A stretch of DNA of 64,000 nucleotides from Novosphingobium sediminicola (lineage in GTDB: Bacteria > Pseudomonadota > Alphaproteobacteria > Sphingomonadales > Sphingomonadaceae), in NCBI RefSeq assembly GCF_014196525.1, contig NZ_JACIDX010000004.1:239831-303830 (forward strand), in the 5' to 3' direction. Under the pieces are notes generated by a model. It made no database searches, was not told where the DNA came from, and worked only from the letters and a program-made list of their open reading frames with translations. Positions 53,293 to 62,002 of this stretch are shown here, piece by piece. Both the position numbers and the translations under genes were made by a program. Position 1 is the stretch's first letter. The number at the start of each line of letters is the position of its first letter.

Positions 53293-56124
53293 ATGACCGA
53301 GAAACGCGATTTTCGACCCACCGTCTTCCTGCCGAAGACTGATTTCCCCATGAAGGCCGGCCTTCCGCAGAAGGAGCCGGGCATTTTGAAGGGGTGGCAG
53401 GAGCAGGATCTGTACCGCCGCCTGCGCGATGCGCGCGCGGGGCGTGAGAAGTTCATTCTGCATGATGGTCCGCCCTATGCGAATGGCAATATTCATGTGG
53501 GCCATGCGGTTAATCATATCCTCAAGGACATGGTGGTTCGTACCCAGAGCCTGAAGGGTCTGGACGCGCCTTATGTGCCCGGTTGGGATTGCCACGGCCT
53601 GCCCATCGAGTGGAAGGTCGAGGAAGAATATCGCAAGAAGAAGAAGAACAAGGACGAGGTTCCGCCGCGCGAATTCCGCGCCGAATGCCGCGCCTATGCG
53701 CAGACTTGGGTCAATGCCCAGCGCGAGCAGTTGAAGCGTCTGGGTGTTAATGGCGATTGGGACAATCCCTATCTGACCATGGATTTTCAGGCCGAGGCGA
53801 CCATCGTAGGCGAGCTTTTGAAGTTTGCCCAGTCGGGCCAGCTCTATCGTGGCGCCAAGCCGGTGATGTGGAGCCCGGTGGAAAAGACCGCACTGGCCGA
53901 GGCCGAGGTCGAGTATGAGGACATCACCAGCACGCAGGTCGATGTGGCCTTCGAACTGGTCGAAGTGCCCGCCGCGCCCGAACTGGTCGGCTCCAAGGTG
54001 GTAATCTGGACCACCACGCCATGGACCATCCCGACCAATCAGGCCCTCGCCTTTGGCCGCGCGATCGATTATTCGCAGATCCGCGTGGGCGATCAGAAGT
54101 ATCTGATTGCCGAGCCCCTGATCGAGGCGTTTTTGAAGCGCATCGACGAGGATGGCTATGACTTCCTGATGTATGTGAAGGGGCCGGTTCTGAACGGGGC
54201 CAAGGCGCGCCACCCGATGGCCGCGCGCTTCCCTGACAGCGAGTTCTTCACCAAGCTGCGCCCGCTGCTGGCCGGCGATTTCGTCACCGTCGAATCGGGC
54301 ACCGGCTTTGTCCATATGGCGCCCGACCATGGCGAGGACGACTTTTTGCTGTGCAAGGCCAACAAGATCAATCCGGTCTTTGCGGTCGAGGGCGACGGCA
54401 AATATCGCGCTGACTGGCCCTGGCTGGGCGGCGAAGGCAGCGTCATCAACCCCAAGTTCAACGCGCCCGACGGCCCGATCTGCACCGCGCTGCGCGAAGA
54501 GGGCGGTTTGTTGGCGGCTTCGGCCGATTACAAGCATTCCTATCCGCATTCGTGGCGGTCCAAGGCCAAGGTGATCTTCCGCTGCACGCCGCAGTGGTTC
54601 GTGCCGATGGACAAGGATCTGGCCCCGCTGAGCGAGGCCGACGACATGTTCGATCTGGCCACGATCCTTTCGCCCGATACTTTGCGCGAACGCGCCAAGC
54701 ACGCGATTGCCGAGACGCGCTTTGTGCCCGAAAAGGGCCGCAACCGCATCGGCGCGATGGTTGAAGGGCGTCCTGACTGGGTGCTGTCGCGTCAGCGCGC
54801 ATGGGGCGTGCCGATCACTCTGTTCGTGGATCGCAAGACCGGCGAATATTTGGTCGACAAGCAGGTCAACGCCCGCATCATCGCCGCCATCCGTGAGGAA
54901 GGCGTGGACGCTTGGGACGAGGCACGCGCGCAGGAATATCTTGGTGCCGATTATGATGCCGAGGATTACGAGCGCGTCACCGACATTCTCGACGTGTGGT
55001 TCGACAGCGGCAGCACCCATGCTTTCGTGATGGAAAGCGGCCGCTGGCCCGACCTGCTGCGCCCCGAGGGCTATCGCGGCCCCCGCGCCGACCTCTATCT
55101 CGAAGGCAGCGACCAGCATCGCGGCTGGTTCCAGTCCTCGCTGCTCGAATCCTGCGCCACGCGCGGCCATGCGCCCTATAAGGCGGTGCTGACCCATGGT
55201 TTCACCATGGACGCCAAGGGCATGAAAATGTCCAAGAGCCTTGGCAATACGGTCGATCCGCTCAAGGTCATGGAGACTTACGGCGCGGATATCGTCCGTC
55301 TGTGGGCGCTGTCGGTGGATTACACCGAGGATCACCGCATCGGCGATGAAATCCTCAAGGGCGTCGCGGATCAGTATCGCAAGCTGCGCAACACGTTCCG
55401 CTATCTGCTGGGCGCGCTGGACGGCTTTACCGATGCTGAAAAGCTGCCGGTTGAGGAGATGCCCGAGCTGGAGCGCTATATCCTCGCGCTGCTGGCCAAG
55501 CTGGATGGGGAATTGAAGGTTGCGGTCGATGCTTTCGACTTCAACACCTATGTCCGCAGCTTGGTTGATTTCTGCAACGAGGACCTCTCGGCCTTCTTCT
55601 TCGATATCCGCAAGGACTCGCTCTATTGCGATGCCCCCACGGATGCGAAGCGCCGCGCCTATCGCACCGTGCTGGACACCCTGTTCCACGCGCTGATCCG
55701 CTATGCCGCGCCCGTGCTGGTGTTCACGGCGGAGGAAGTATGGAAGTCGCGCTTTGCCGATGCCGACAGCGTGCATTTGCTGGAATGGCCGGTGGTCCCG
55801 GCGGTCTCGCTCGATGGCGAACGCTGGGATGCCCTGCGCGCCCTTCGCGCCGAAGTGCTGGCCGCGATTGAGCCTTTGCGCCGCGACAAGACGCTGGGTT
55901 CCAGCCTCGAAGCGCAGGTGACCGTGGCCGCTGATGCGCCGGAGGCTGATCTGGCCGAACTGTTCATCAGCGCCAGCGTGACGCGCGGAGATACGTTGAG
56001 CGTTGCTCGCACAGAAGCCCACAAATGCGGCCGCTGCTGGCGCCACCTGCCGGAAGTTTCCGAGGATGGCGACCTGTGTTCACGCTGCGATCAGGTTGTG
56101 TCCGCCATGGACGGTGCCGAATGA
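53293..56124 (+). CDS. ileS: Isoleucine--tRNA ligase
   Basis: A 943-residue class I aminoacyl-tRNA synthetase. The HIGH-type motif is NIHVGHAVNHILKDMVVR near residue 67, KMSKSLGN is near 645, and a C-terminal zinc site is in KCGRCWRHLPEVSEDGDL and LCSRCDQVVSA near 911-935. The CP1 editing domain is present (TTTPWTIPTNQALAFGR). All active elements are intact. ATG 53293 gives MTEKRDFRPTVFL. lspA starts inside its last codons (ATGA), giving an ileS-lspA-DUF3035 operon. Confidence 0.97.
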   Translation: MTEKRDFRPTVFLPKTDFPMKAGLPQKEPGILKGWQEQDLYRRLRDARAGREKFILHDGPPYANGNIHVGHAVNHILKDMVVRTQSLKGLDAPYVPGWDCHGLPIEWKVEEEYRKKKKNKDEVPPREFRAECRAYAQTWVNAQREQLKRLGVNGDWDNPYLTMDFQAEATIVGELLKFAQSGQLYRGAKPVMWSPVEKTALAEAEVEYEDITSTQVDVAFELVEVPAAPELVGSKVVIWTTTPWTIPTNQALAFGRAIDYSQIRVGDQKYLIAEPLIEAFLKRIDEDGYDFLMYVKGPVLNGAKARHPMAARFPDSEFFTKLRPLLAGDFVTVESGTGFVHMAPDHGEDDFLLCKANKINPVFAVEGDGKYRADWPWLGGEGSVINPKFNAPDGPICTALREEGGLLAASADYKHSYPHSWRSKAKVIFRCTPQWFVPMDKDLAPLSEADDMFDLATILSPDTLRERAKHAIAETRFVPEKGRNRIGAMVEGRPDWVLSRQRAWGVPITLFVDRKTGEYLVDKQVNARIIAAIREEGVDAWDEARAQEYLGADYDAEDYERVTDILDVWFDSGSTHAFVMESGRWPDLLRPEGYRGPRADLYLEGSDQHRGWFQSSLLESCATRGHAPYKAVLTHGFTMDAKGMKMSKSLGNTVDPLKVMETYGADIVRLWALSVDYTEDHRIGDEILKGVADQYRKLRNTFRYLLGALDGFTDAEKLPVEEMPELERYILALLAKLDGELKVAVDAFDFNTYVRSLVDFCNEDLSAFFFDIRKDSLYCDAPTDAKRRAYRTVLDTLFHALIRYAAPVLVFTAEEVWKSRFADADSVHLLEWPVVPAVSLDGERWDALRALRAEVLAAIEPLRRDKTLGSSLEAQVTVAADAPEADLAELFISASVTRGDTLSVARTEAHKCGRCWRHLPEVSEDGDLCSRCDQVVSAMDGAE

Positions 56125-56666
56125 CGACCCTTGCGCAAACCTCCCCTGTCAAAGCGCGCCTGCTCGGCTTTGCCGTGGCGGGGGCGGTGTTTGCGCTGGA
56201 TCAGATCGTTAAATGGGCGATGATCGGCCCGCTCGATCTGCCCCGCGTTGAACAGATCACGCTGCTGCCCATCTTCAACTTCACCTGGGCGGAAAATTAT
56301 GGCGTGTCGCTGGGCCTGCTCACGGCGGGCTCGGATCTCGAACGCTGGCTGCTGGTGGGCATGACCGGCGCGATTGCGCTGGGCGTGGCGATCTGGATCT
56401 TTGTCGAGCGGCGCATGGGCGAAATCCTCCCGCTCGGCCTCGTGCTGGGCGGCGCGCTGGGCAATATCCTCGACCGCGTGGCCAAGGGCTTCGTGGTCGA
56501 TTACGCCGATCTCCACATCGGATCGTATCGCCCGTTCTATATCTTCAACCTCGCCGATGTCGCCATCACCTTCGGCGTATTGATTATCCTTGCCCGGAGC
56601 TTTCTTTCGGGCAAAAAGCGTGGCCACATCAAGCTGGACGCCGCGCCGTCCACCCCGGAGAACTGA
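56121..56666 (+). CDS. lspA: Lipoprotein signal peptidase LspA
   Basis: A 181-residue inner-membrane aspartic protease with four helices that removes signal peptides from lipoproteins. The catalytic aspartates are in LDRVAKGFVVDYADLHIG near residue 117 and FNLADVAITFGVLII near 144. Its ATG overlaps the ileS stop by 4 bp. The usual ileS-lspA coupling supports the call. A DUF3035 lipoprotein, likely an LspA substrate, starts 6 bp on. Confidence 0.95.
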   Translation: MTTLAQTSPVKARLLGFAVAGAVFALDQIVKWAMIGPLDLPRVEQITLLPIFNFTWAENYGVSLGLLTAGSDLERWLLVGMTGAIALGVAIWIFVERRMGEILPLGLVLGGALGNILDRVAKGFVVDYADLHIGSYRPFYIFNLADVAITFGVLIILARSFLSGKKRGHIKLDAAPSTPEN

Positions 56667-56672
56667 ACCACA

Positions 56673-57089
56673 ATGCGCAAGATTTCCGCCATCCTGCTGG
56701 CCGGCACGACCTGCCTGATGCTCTCCGGCTGTGGCGCGGGCGGGCTGTTCAACCGCGTGCGCCCCGATGAATTCGCCGTCCAGCGTCAGACGCCGCTGTT
56801 CGCCCCGCCAGATTTCGCGCTGACCCCGCCGCAGCCCGGCGCCCCGCGCCCCAACACCCGCCCCGGCCAGGTTGAAACCACCGAAGCGATGTTCGGCCCC
56901 GCGCCCCAGCGCAGCGGCGTGGAAAATGCCGCCGTGGCCAAGATGGGCACCGGCGATGCCTCGATCCGCTCGACCGTGGCCGACCCCAAAACCGCCACCG
57001 CCAACAAGGGCGATGTTACCCGCACCATCGTGGCCGCCCCCGAAGGCGATGGCCGCGAAGCGCAGGCCAAGACCCCGCCGCGCCAGTAA
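56673..57089 (+). CDS. DUF3035 lipoprotein
   Basis: A 138-residue secreted lipoprotein with lipobox LSGC at about residues 17-20. The remainder (VRPDEFAVQRQTPLFAPPDF, then TTEAMFGPA) is the DUF3035 signature, a family linked to envelope assembly in Alphaproteobacteria but without a firm role. The C-terminus is Pro/Ala/Thr-rich and probably disordered. It is last in the ileS-lspA operon and a strong terminator follows 29 bp after its stop. Confidence 0.86.
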   Translation: MRKISAILLAGTTCLMLSGCGAGGLFNRVRPDEFAVQRQTPLFAPPDFALTPPQPGAPRPNTRPGQVETTEAMFGPAPQRSGVENAAVAKMGTGDASIRSTVADPKTATANKGDVTRTIVAAPEGDGREAQAKTPPRQ

Positions 57090-57118
57090 TCGCGCGGGTT
57101 GCCATTGGTTTCAAAAGG

Positions 57119-57146
57119 CCCCTGCCCGGTTGGGTGGGGGTTTTTT
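57119..57146 (+). terminator. Rho-independent terminator of the ileS-lspA operon
   Basis: A 9-bp stem with two wobbles (CCCCTGCCC 57119-57127 with GGGTGGGGG 57132-57140, loop GGTT) is followed by TTTTTT at 57141-57146. It lies between the DUF3035 stop and repeat G, so the repeat is not needed to end this operon. Confidence 0.88.
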
Positions 57147-57160
57147 GTTGGTGGGCTTTA

Positions 57161-57385
57161 TGCCTCCGGCGGGCAAAGGGACTCGTCCCTTTGCAATCCC
57201 ATTATGGGGTTAAGCATGGTTTGCCATTGGGGTGTTTTGGGGGATGTTTTAAAGCCTGCAGCGCTGTGAGCTCATGCTTGTCCGCGCCGCAGGCTTTAAA
57301 AATTCAACCGCCGCGTCCGACACCTGACGCTAAACCCTTGGCACAACGCAGACATTAAAGGGAGCGCGAGGGGCCAGACCCTCGC
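57161..57385 (-). repeat. Dispersed three-hairpin intergenic repeat, copy G
   Basis: A 225-bp full copy in reverse orientation. Module 3 is at 57161-57200 with loop ACTCGT, module 2 at 57251-57297 (long loop with CATGAGCTCAC, read in repeat orientation, as in copy F), module 1 at 57366-57385 as GCGAGGGGCCAGACCCTCGC. It fills the gap between the ileS operon terminator and the convergent ribF stop, only 4 bp away. Confidence 0.9.
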
Positions 57386-57388
57386 ATC

Positions 57389-58318
57389 TTAAACCCCCTC
57401 CAAAACCTTCCGCGCGTCATCACAATCCCGCCCGATCTGCGCGATCAATGCATCGAGGGAATCGAACTTCGCCTCAGCCCGCAGAAAGGCGTGAAACCCG
57501 ATCTCGATCTCCTGCCCATAAAGATCGCCGGAGAAGTCGAAGAAATGCGGTTCGAGCAGCTCTTTGGGCGGGTCGAAATGGGGCCGGATGCCGATATTGG
57601 CCGCCCCTTTCAGCACGCGCCCGTCGGCCAACCGCCCCGTCACCGCGTAAATGCCATAGGCAGGCCGCAGATAGTCGCCCAGCGCCATGTTGGCCGTGGG
57701 AAAGCCGATTTCGCGGCCCAGCTTGTCGCCATGCTGTACGGCGGCCCGCATGGCAAAGGGGCGCGTCAAAAGGCGCGTGGCCAGCGCAATATCGCCCGAG
57801 GTGAGCGCACGGCGGATACGGCTGGATGAGACGATCTCGCCCCCCTCCATCACCGCGCCTACCGCCTCTGCGCCAAGGCCGATCTCGGCCCCCATCTCGC
57901 GCAAAGTGGCGACCGAGCCGGAGCGGCCCTTGCCAAAGGTGAAATCCTCGCCCGTCACCACGCCCGCTGCGCCCAGTTGACGGCCCAGCACGTCATAGAC
58001 CCAGTCATGCGCGCTGCTGGCGGCCATGGCGGCGTCAAAGGCAAAGACCAGCATGGCGTCGGCCCCGGCCTGCGCGAACCATTCCTCGCGCTGCTCCAGC
58101 GTGGAGAGGCGGAACGGGGGCGAACCGGGGGCAAAAAACTCGACCGGATGGGGATCGAAGGTGGCGACAATCGCAGGCCGCCCTTCGGCGCGGGCCCAGC
58201 GCAGGGCCTCGCCCACCACGGCCTGATGGCCCAAATGAAAGCCGTCGAAATTGCCCAGCGCGATGATCGCACCGCGTAAGGCTTCCGGAATGGGCTGGCG
58301 GGAATCGAGACGGATCAT
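57389..58318 (-). CDS. ribF: Bifunctional riboflavin kinase/FAD synthetase
   Basis: A 309-residue enzyme that phosphorylates riboflavin to FMN and adenylates it to FAD. The N-terminal FAD synthetase half has ALGNFDGFHLGHQAVVGEAL at residues 20-39 and VSSSRIRRALTSGDI, and the C-terminal kinase half has GKLGREIGFPTANMALGDYL-like residues (DKLGREIGFPTANM). Both halves are complete. It is the last of a minus-strand run gpmA-purE-purK-folA-ribF with short gaps. ATG 58318 gives MIRLDSRQPI. Confidence 0.95.
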   Translation of the reverse strand: MIRLDSRQPIPEALRGAIIALGNFDGFHLGHQAVVGEALRWARAEGRPAIVATFDPHPVEFFAPGSPPFRLSTLEQREEWFAQAGADAMLVFAFDAAMAASSAHDWVYDVLGRQLGAAGVVTGEDFTFGKGRSGSVATLREMGAEIGLGAEAVGAVMEGGEIVSSSRIRRALTSGDIALATRLLTRPFAMRAAVQHGDKLGREIGFPTANMALGDYLRPAYGIYAVTGRLADGRVLKGAANIGIRPHFDPPKELLEPHFFDFSGDLYGQEIEIGFHAFLRAEAKFDSLDALIAQIGRDCDDARKVLEGV

Positions 58319-58330
58319 GGAAAAAAGCGC

Positions 58331-58819
58331 CTATCCCGCCCTTTCCAGCGTGACAAAGGCAAAAGCCGGTCTGCCCTCTTGGGCATGATGCTCTTCGCGG
58401 GCGGTTTCGACCCATTCGGGGCCGATCGTCAGAGGGAAATGCGTGTCGCCCTCTGGGCTTGCGTCGATTTCGGTCAATTCGATACGGTGGGCGATGGGCA
58501 TGAACTGGGCATAGATCTGCCCTCCGCCCACCACGCAGACCTCGTCGACATCGCCCGCCAGCGCCAGCGCCCCGGCAAGATCGGTCGCGACCTCGGCCCC
58601 TTCTGCCTGCCACGCCGCATCGCGGGTCAGCACGATATGGCGGCGGCCGGGCAGCAATCCGGGCAGGGATTCAAACGTTTTGCGCCCCATGATCATCGGC
58701 TTGCCCATGGTCTTGGCCTTGAAATGGCGCAGGTCGGCGGGCAAATGCCACGGCATAGTGCCATCGGCGCCGATCACGCCATTGGCCGCGCGGGCCACAA
58801 CAAAGGTGATCCGCTCCAT
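58331..58819 (-). CDS. folA: Dihydrofolate reductase
   Basis: A 162-residue enzyme that reduces dihydrofolate to tetrahydrofolate with NADPH. The opening RITFVVARAANGVIGADGTM, then PWHLPADLRHFKAKTMGKPM carries the catalytic acid and substrate site, and GRKTFESLPGLLPGRRHIVL the cofactor site. The end AREEHHAQEGRPAFAFVTLE fits the family. ATG 58819 (MERITFVVA) is preferred over an upstream ATG. No thyA is adjacent, and it is 12 bp from ribF. Confidence 0.95.
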   Translation of the reverse strand: MERITFVVARAANGVIGADGTMPWHLPADLRHFKAKTMGKPMIMGRKTFESLPGLLPGRRHIVLTRDAAWQAEGAEVATDLAGALALAGDVDEVCVVGGGQIYAQFMPIAHRIELTEIDASPEGDTHFPLTIGPEWVETAREEHHAQEGRPAFAFVTLERAG

Positions 58820-58829
58820 TATCCTCTGC

Positions 58830-59891
58830 TCACGCCTCAAGCTTCAGGCGGGTGACATGGCCCATCTTGCGTCCGGGCCGCGCCGCCGCCTTGCCATAGA
58901 GATGCAGGTGGTTGGCCGGATCGGCCAGAATTTCGGCCCAATCATGGGCATCATCGCCAATCAGGTTCAGCATCCGCGCGCCGGGAACTGCCAGCGTGGT
59001 CAGCCCCAGCGGCAGGCCGCAAACGGCGCGAATATGGTTCTCGAACTGGCTGGTGATCGCGCCCTCGATGGTCCAGTGGCCCGAATTATGGACGCGGGGT
59101 GCCATTTCGTTGAACACCGGCCCATCTTCGGTCGCGAAAAATTCCAACGTCAGCACGCCGACATAATCAAGCGCCTCGGCTACCTTCTGTGCCAGCGCGC
59201 GGGCCTCCGGCACTTGCGCGGCAATCGCGGCGCCGGCCGGCACGGTCGAGGTGTCGAGAATGCCGTTCACATGGACATTTTCCGCGCTGTCCCAGAACTG
59301 TACGCTGCCATCGGCGGCGCGGGCCAGAATCACGGAAAACTCGCCAAAGAAGGTGACGAAACCCTCGTAAATCAGCGCCTGAGGCGGCAAATCCAGCCCC
59401 TCAGCATCGGCGGGCGTCATGATCCGCCACTGCCCCTTGCCGTCATAGCCGTCACGGCGGGTCTTCAAAATCCCCGGCGCGCCGATTTCAGCGACCGCGC
59501 GGGCCAGATCCTGCGCCCCGTCCACCGCCATAAAGGGTGCCGGACGCCCGCCCAACGCCGTCACAAACCGCTTTTCGTTCAAGCGATCCTGCGCCGTTTC
59601 CAGCGCGCGCGGATGGGGCAGCAGGGGCGTTGCGCCGACCGCAGCCAGCGGCGCGACCGGAACATTTTCAAACTCATAGGTGATGACCGCGCAATCCGCC
59701 GCAAAGCGCGCCAAAGCCGCCTCGTCGGTATAGTCCGCGCAGGTAAAGCGGCTGCAGACCTCAGCCGCAATACTGTCGGCCTCGGGCGCAAAGATATGCA
59801 CGCGATAACCAAGACGGGCGGCGGCAAAAGCCATCATTCGGCCCAGTTGGCCGCCACCCAGAATGCCGATCGTTTCACCCGGAGCAATCAT
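58830..59891 (-). CDS. purK: 5-(Carboxyamino)imidazole ribonucleotide synthase (PurK)
   Basis: A 353-residue ATP-grasp enzyme that carboxylates AIR to N5-CAIR in purine synthesis. Motifs are IGILGGGQLGRMMAFAAARL at residues 8-27, GILKTRRDGYDGKGQWRI and FEFFATEDGPVFNEMAPRVH, with NSGHWTIEGAITSQFENHIR. The whole length is conserved. It follows purE with 3 bp between, so N5-CAIR made here passes to PurE, its next enzyme. The gap to folA is 10 bp. Confidence 0.95.
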   Translation of the reverse strand: MIAPGETIGILGGGQLGRMMAFAAARLGYRVHIFAPEADSIAAEVCSRFTCADYTDEAALARFAADCAVITYEFENVPVAPLAAVGATPLLPHPRALETAQDRLNEKRFVTALGGRPAPFMAVDGAQDLARAVAEIGAPGILKTRRDGYDGKGQWRIMTPADAEGLDLPPQALIYEGFVTFFGEFSVILARAADGSVQFWDSAENVHVNGILDTSTVPAGAAIAAQVPEARALAQKVAEALDYVGVLTLEFFATEDGPVFNEMAPRVHNSGHWTIEGAITSQFENHIRAVCGLPLGLTTLAVPGARMLNLIGDDAHDWAEILADPANHLHLYGKAAARPGRKMGHVTRLKLEA

Positions 59892-59894
59892 GCG

Positions 59895-60383
59895 TTATTC
59901 CGGGCGCTCCGCCACGCCTTCGGTCTGCGCCACGCGAAATTCCTTCACGCGCGCGGCCAGAGCTTCGTCGCTGGTGGCCAGGATCTTGGCTGCCAGCAGG
60001 CCCGCGTTGGTCGCGCCCGGCTCGCCGATGGCCAGCGTGCCGACCGGAACACCCGCAGGCATCTGGACGATCGAGAGCAACGAATCCTGACCCGAGAGCG
60101 CCTTGGACTGAACCGGAACGCCCAGCACCGGCAGATGCGTCATCGAGGCGACCATGCCCGGCAGATGCGCCGCGCCGCCCGCGCCCGCGATGATGACCTT
60201 GAAGCCTTCATCGGCGGCGCCCTTGGCGAAATCGACCAGACGGTCGGGCGTGCGATGCGCCGAAACGATCCGCACATCATGCGCCACACCCAACTGCGTC
60301 AGGATGTCAGCGGCCTTTTTCATGGTGTGCCAGTCCGACTGGCTGCCCATGACGATGGAAACGACGGCTCCGGGACGGGTCAT
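59895..60383 (-). CDS. purE: 5-(Carboxyamino)imidazole ribonucleotide mutase (PurE)
   Basis: A 162-residue class I PurE that moves the carboxyl of N5-CAIR to give CAIR. The family signature [20 protein letters not shown] lies at residues 9-28 and [20 protein letters not shown] near 38, with the essential His in [26 protein letters not shown] is the rest of the active site. It pairs with PurK directly downstream. ATG 60383 is 5 bp from the gpmA stop, in the same run. Confidence 0.96.
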   Translation of the reverse strand: MTRPGAVVSIVMGSQSDWHTMKKAADILTQLGVAHDVRIVSAHRTPDRLVDFAKGAADEGFKVIIAGAGGAAHLPGMVASMTHLPVLGVPVQSKALSGQDSLLSIVQMPAGVPVGTLAIGEPGATNAGLLAAKILATSDEALAARVKEFRVAQTEGVAERPE

Positions 60384-60388
60384 ATGTT

Positions 60389-61087
60389 TTACCTCTCCGA
60401 CAGATAATAGCGTTCGAGCGCGTTCAGATTGTCATCCAGCTCATAGACGATAGGCTGGCCGGTGGGGATCTCAAGGTTGAGGATATCCGCATCCGAAATA
60501 TTCGACAGATGCTTGACCAGCGCGCGCAGCGAATTGCCGTGCGCGGCCACGATCACCGTTTCGCCCTTGGCCAGTTCCGGCGCGATCGTGCTTTCATAAT
60601 AGGGCAGCACGCGCTCGATGGTCAGCTTGAGCGATTCCGTGCTGGGAATGTCGATCCCGGCATAGCGCGCGTCTTGCTTAAGATCGAACTCGCTGCCGTC
60701 TTCCAGCACCGGCGGCGGCACGTCGAACGAACGGCGCCAGATCTTGACCTGCTCGTCGCCATGCTTGGCGGCCGTCTCGGCCTTGTCCAGACCGGTCAGT
60801 CCGCCATAGTGGCGTTCATTAAGGCGCCAGTCCTTATATTCGGGGATCCACACCCGGCCCGCCGTTTCCAGCGCCAGATGCAGCGTGCGGATCGCGCGGG
60901 TCTGCACGCTGGTGAAGGCCACCGTAGGCAGGATGCCCTTTTCCTTGAGCAGGGCGCCCGCCGCGCGGGCTTCGCCCTCGCCCTTTTCGGTAAGATCCAC
61001 GTCCCACCAGCCGGTGAAGCGGTTTTCAAGGTTCCATTGGCTTTGACCATGACGGACGAGAATCAGACGAGGCACGGGTTCTGGCAC
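60389..61087 (-). CDS. gpmA: 2,3-Bisphosphoglycerate-dependent phosphoglycerate mutase
   Basis: A 232-residue dPGM that interconverts 3- and 2-phosphoglycerate in glycolysis. The phospho-histidine is His13 in [20 protein letters not shown], and the second is in [35 protein letters not shown] is also diagnostic. The start is GTG 61087 with GAGGGA upstream, giving [10 protein letters not shown]. It leads the purE-purK-folA-ribF run, with 5 bp to purE. Confidence 0.95.
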   Translation of the reverse strand: MPEPVPRLILVRHGQSQWNLENRFTGWWDVDLTEKGEGEARAAGALLKEKGILPTVAFTSVQTRAIRTLHLALETAGRVWIPEYKDWRLNERHYGGLTGLDKAETAAKHGDEQVKIWRRSFDVPPPVLEDGSEFDLKQDARYAGIDIPSTESLKLTIERVLPYYESTIAPELAKGETVIVAAHGNSLRALVKHLSNISDADILNLEIPTGQPIVYELDDNLNALERYYLSER

Positions 61088-61218
61088 TCCCTCAAATGCA
61101 GCGTGAATACACCTTTATCGCGGCCCTAGCCCTTTGCCGCGACAATGGGAAGCAAGGATTTGCCCGAATTTCGCGCGCGCGTGGGCGTGCGTGTACGCAT
61201 GAGAAAAAGCGGGGGGTT

Positions 61219-61365
61219 TCATGCTTGCGAATCACCTGTCGGGGCATGCGTGTCCTCCATTGCGCGGCTCTGCGCCTTGCGGCGGCGCAGATTTTCGCGC
61301 AGCTTGGCCGCGAGGCGTTCTTCACGCGAAGGAGCGGAAATGGTGGGTTTTTCAGGGTTGTTCAT
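61219..61365 (-). CDS. Small conserved basic protein, unknown function
   Basis: A 48-residue protein whose core APSREERLAAKLRENLRRRK is the kind of strongly basic helix common in small sphingomonad proteins; an Asp-rich tail follows. The start is ATG 61365 (MNNPEKPTIS); a longer frame to 61458 lacks family support. It is probably real by its charge pattern and codon use, but no role is known. It lies between gpmA and the tRNA-Thr gene. The rest of 61088-61218 holds only the gpmA leader. Confidence 0.62.
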   Translation of the reverse strand: MNNPEKPTISAPSREERLAAKLRENLRRRKAQSRAMEDTHAPTGDSQA

Positions 61366-61451
61366 GGCTTCTGTCTCGTCTTGCACCCCCTGTTTGGCGA
61401 AGGTGGAGGCAGACTTCAAGCAACCCTTTTGCAAAAATGCAGGAAGGGCGC

Positions 61452-61480
61452 TTGACATTCCTTCGACCCCCGGCCATTAG
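61452..61480 (+). promoter_or_regulatory. Candidate promoter for tRNA-Thr
   Basis: A perfect TTGACA at 61452-61457 is followed after 17 bp by CATTAG at 61475-61480, a weak -10. The tRNA begins 46 bp further. The -35 is convincing and the -10 less so. Confidence 0.45.
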
Positions 61481-61526
61481 CGCGCCTCCGCTGCGGCACT
61501 GGTCGCACCGGCGATGACTGTGGTGT

Positions 61527-61601
<75 letters not shown>

Positions 61602-61609
61602 CAGTTCAT

Positions 61610-61627
61610 CCCGCATGATGCGGGTTT
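61610..61627 (+). terminator. Probable terminator after tRNA-Thr
   Basis: CCCGCA 61610-61615 pairs with TGCGGG 61619-61624 around a TGA loop, then TTT, 9 bp after the CCA end. Short but well placed. Confidence 0.55.
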
Positions 61628-62002
61628 AGCAAAATTGCTTTCTTTGGGTTGATCTATCTACACTGGATAGAGCGCCTACGGTTTTGCTGATCGGAAGTTT
61701 CGGATCTTTCGCATCGGATGTGTTGTCGTGAGGCAGCACGAGGCGCAGCTGCCCTTTGGGAATGTTGACAAGGGTGCAGATCTTCGCTTTGTTGCCGTCA
61801 CATGAGTGGTATTGGCTCAAGCGCTTTTTCGTCCAATTGGCGTTGGACCTTGATGTAGCCGCTACTGATCTGGCCTGTCAGGTTGTCCCTTTTCTTCGGT
61901 CAATACTCATCCGGTAGAGGGTATGGGCTTCCGTTCCTGCCTGATGAACGGTATAAATCGTTATCATAATAGAGTTTTATTTTATAGGGTTCAGGAGCAA
62001 CG
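61628..62002. other. Gene-poor gap between tRNA-Thr and the FkbM gene
   Basis: No gene is supported in this 375 bp. The right half is AT-rich and holds the FkbM gene upstream region. A 64-codon minus-strand frame at 61626-61820 ends close to the tRNA, and a second short frame (ending PIPLM, near 61804-61878) lies next to it in another register; both could be remnants of a decayed recombinase or other gene but match nothing I recognise. Confidence 0.5.

Noticed and set aside
24900..57400. CRISPR array from the repeated hairpins
   Set aside because: Copies are kilobases apart, not regularly spaced units with spacers, and no cas genes are present.
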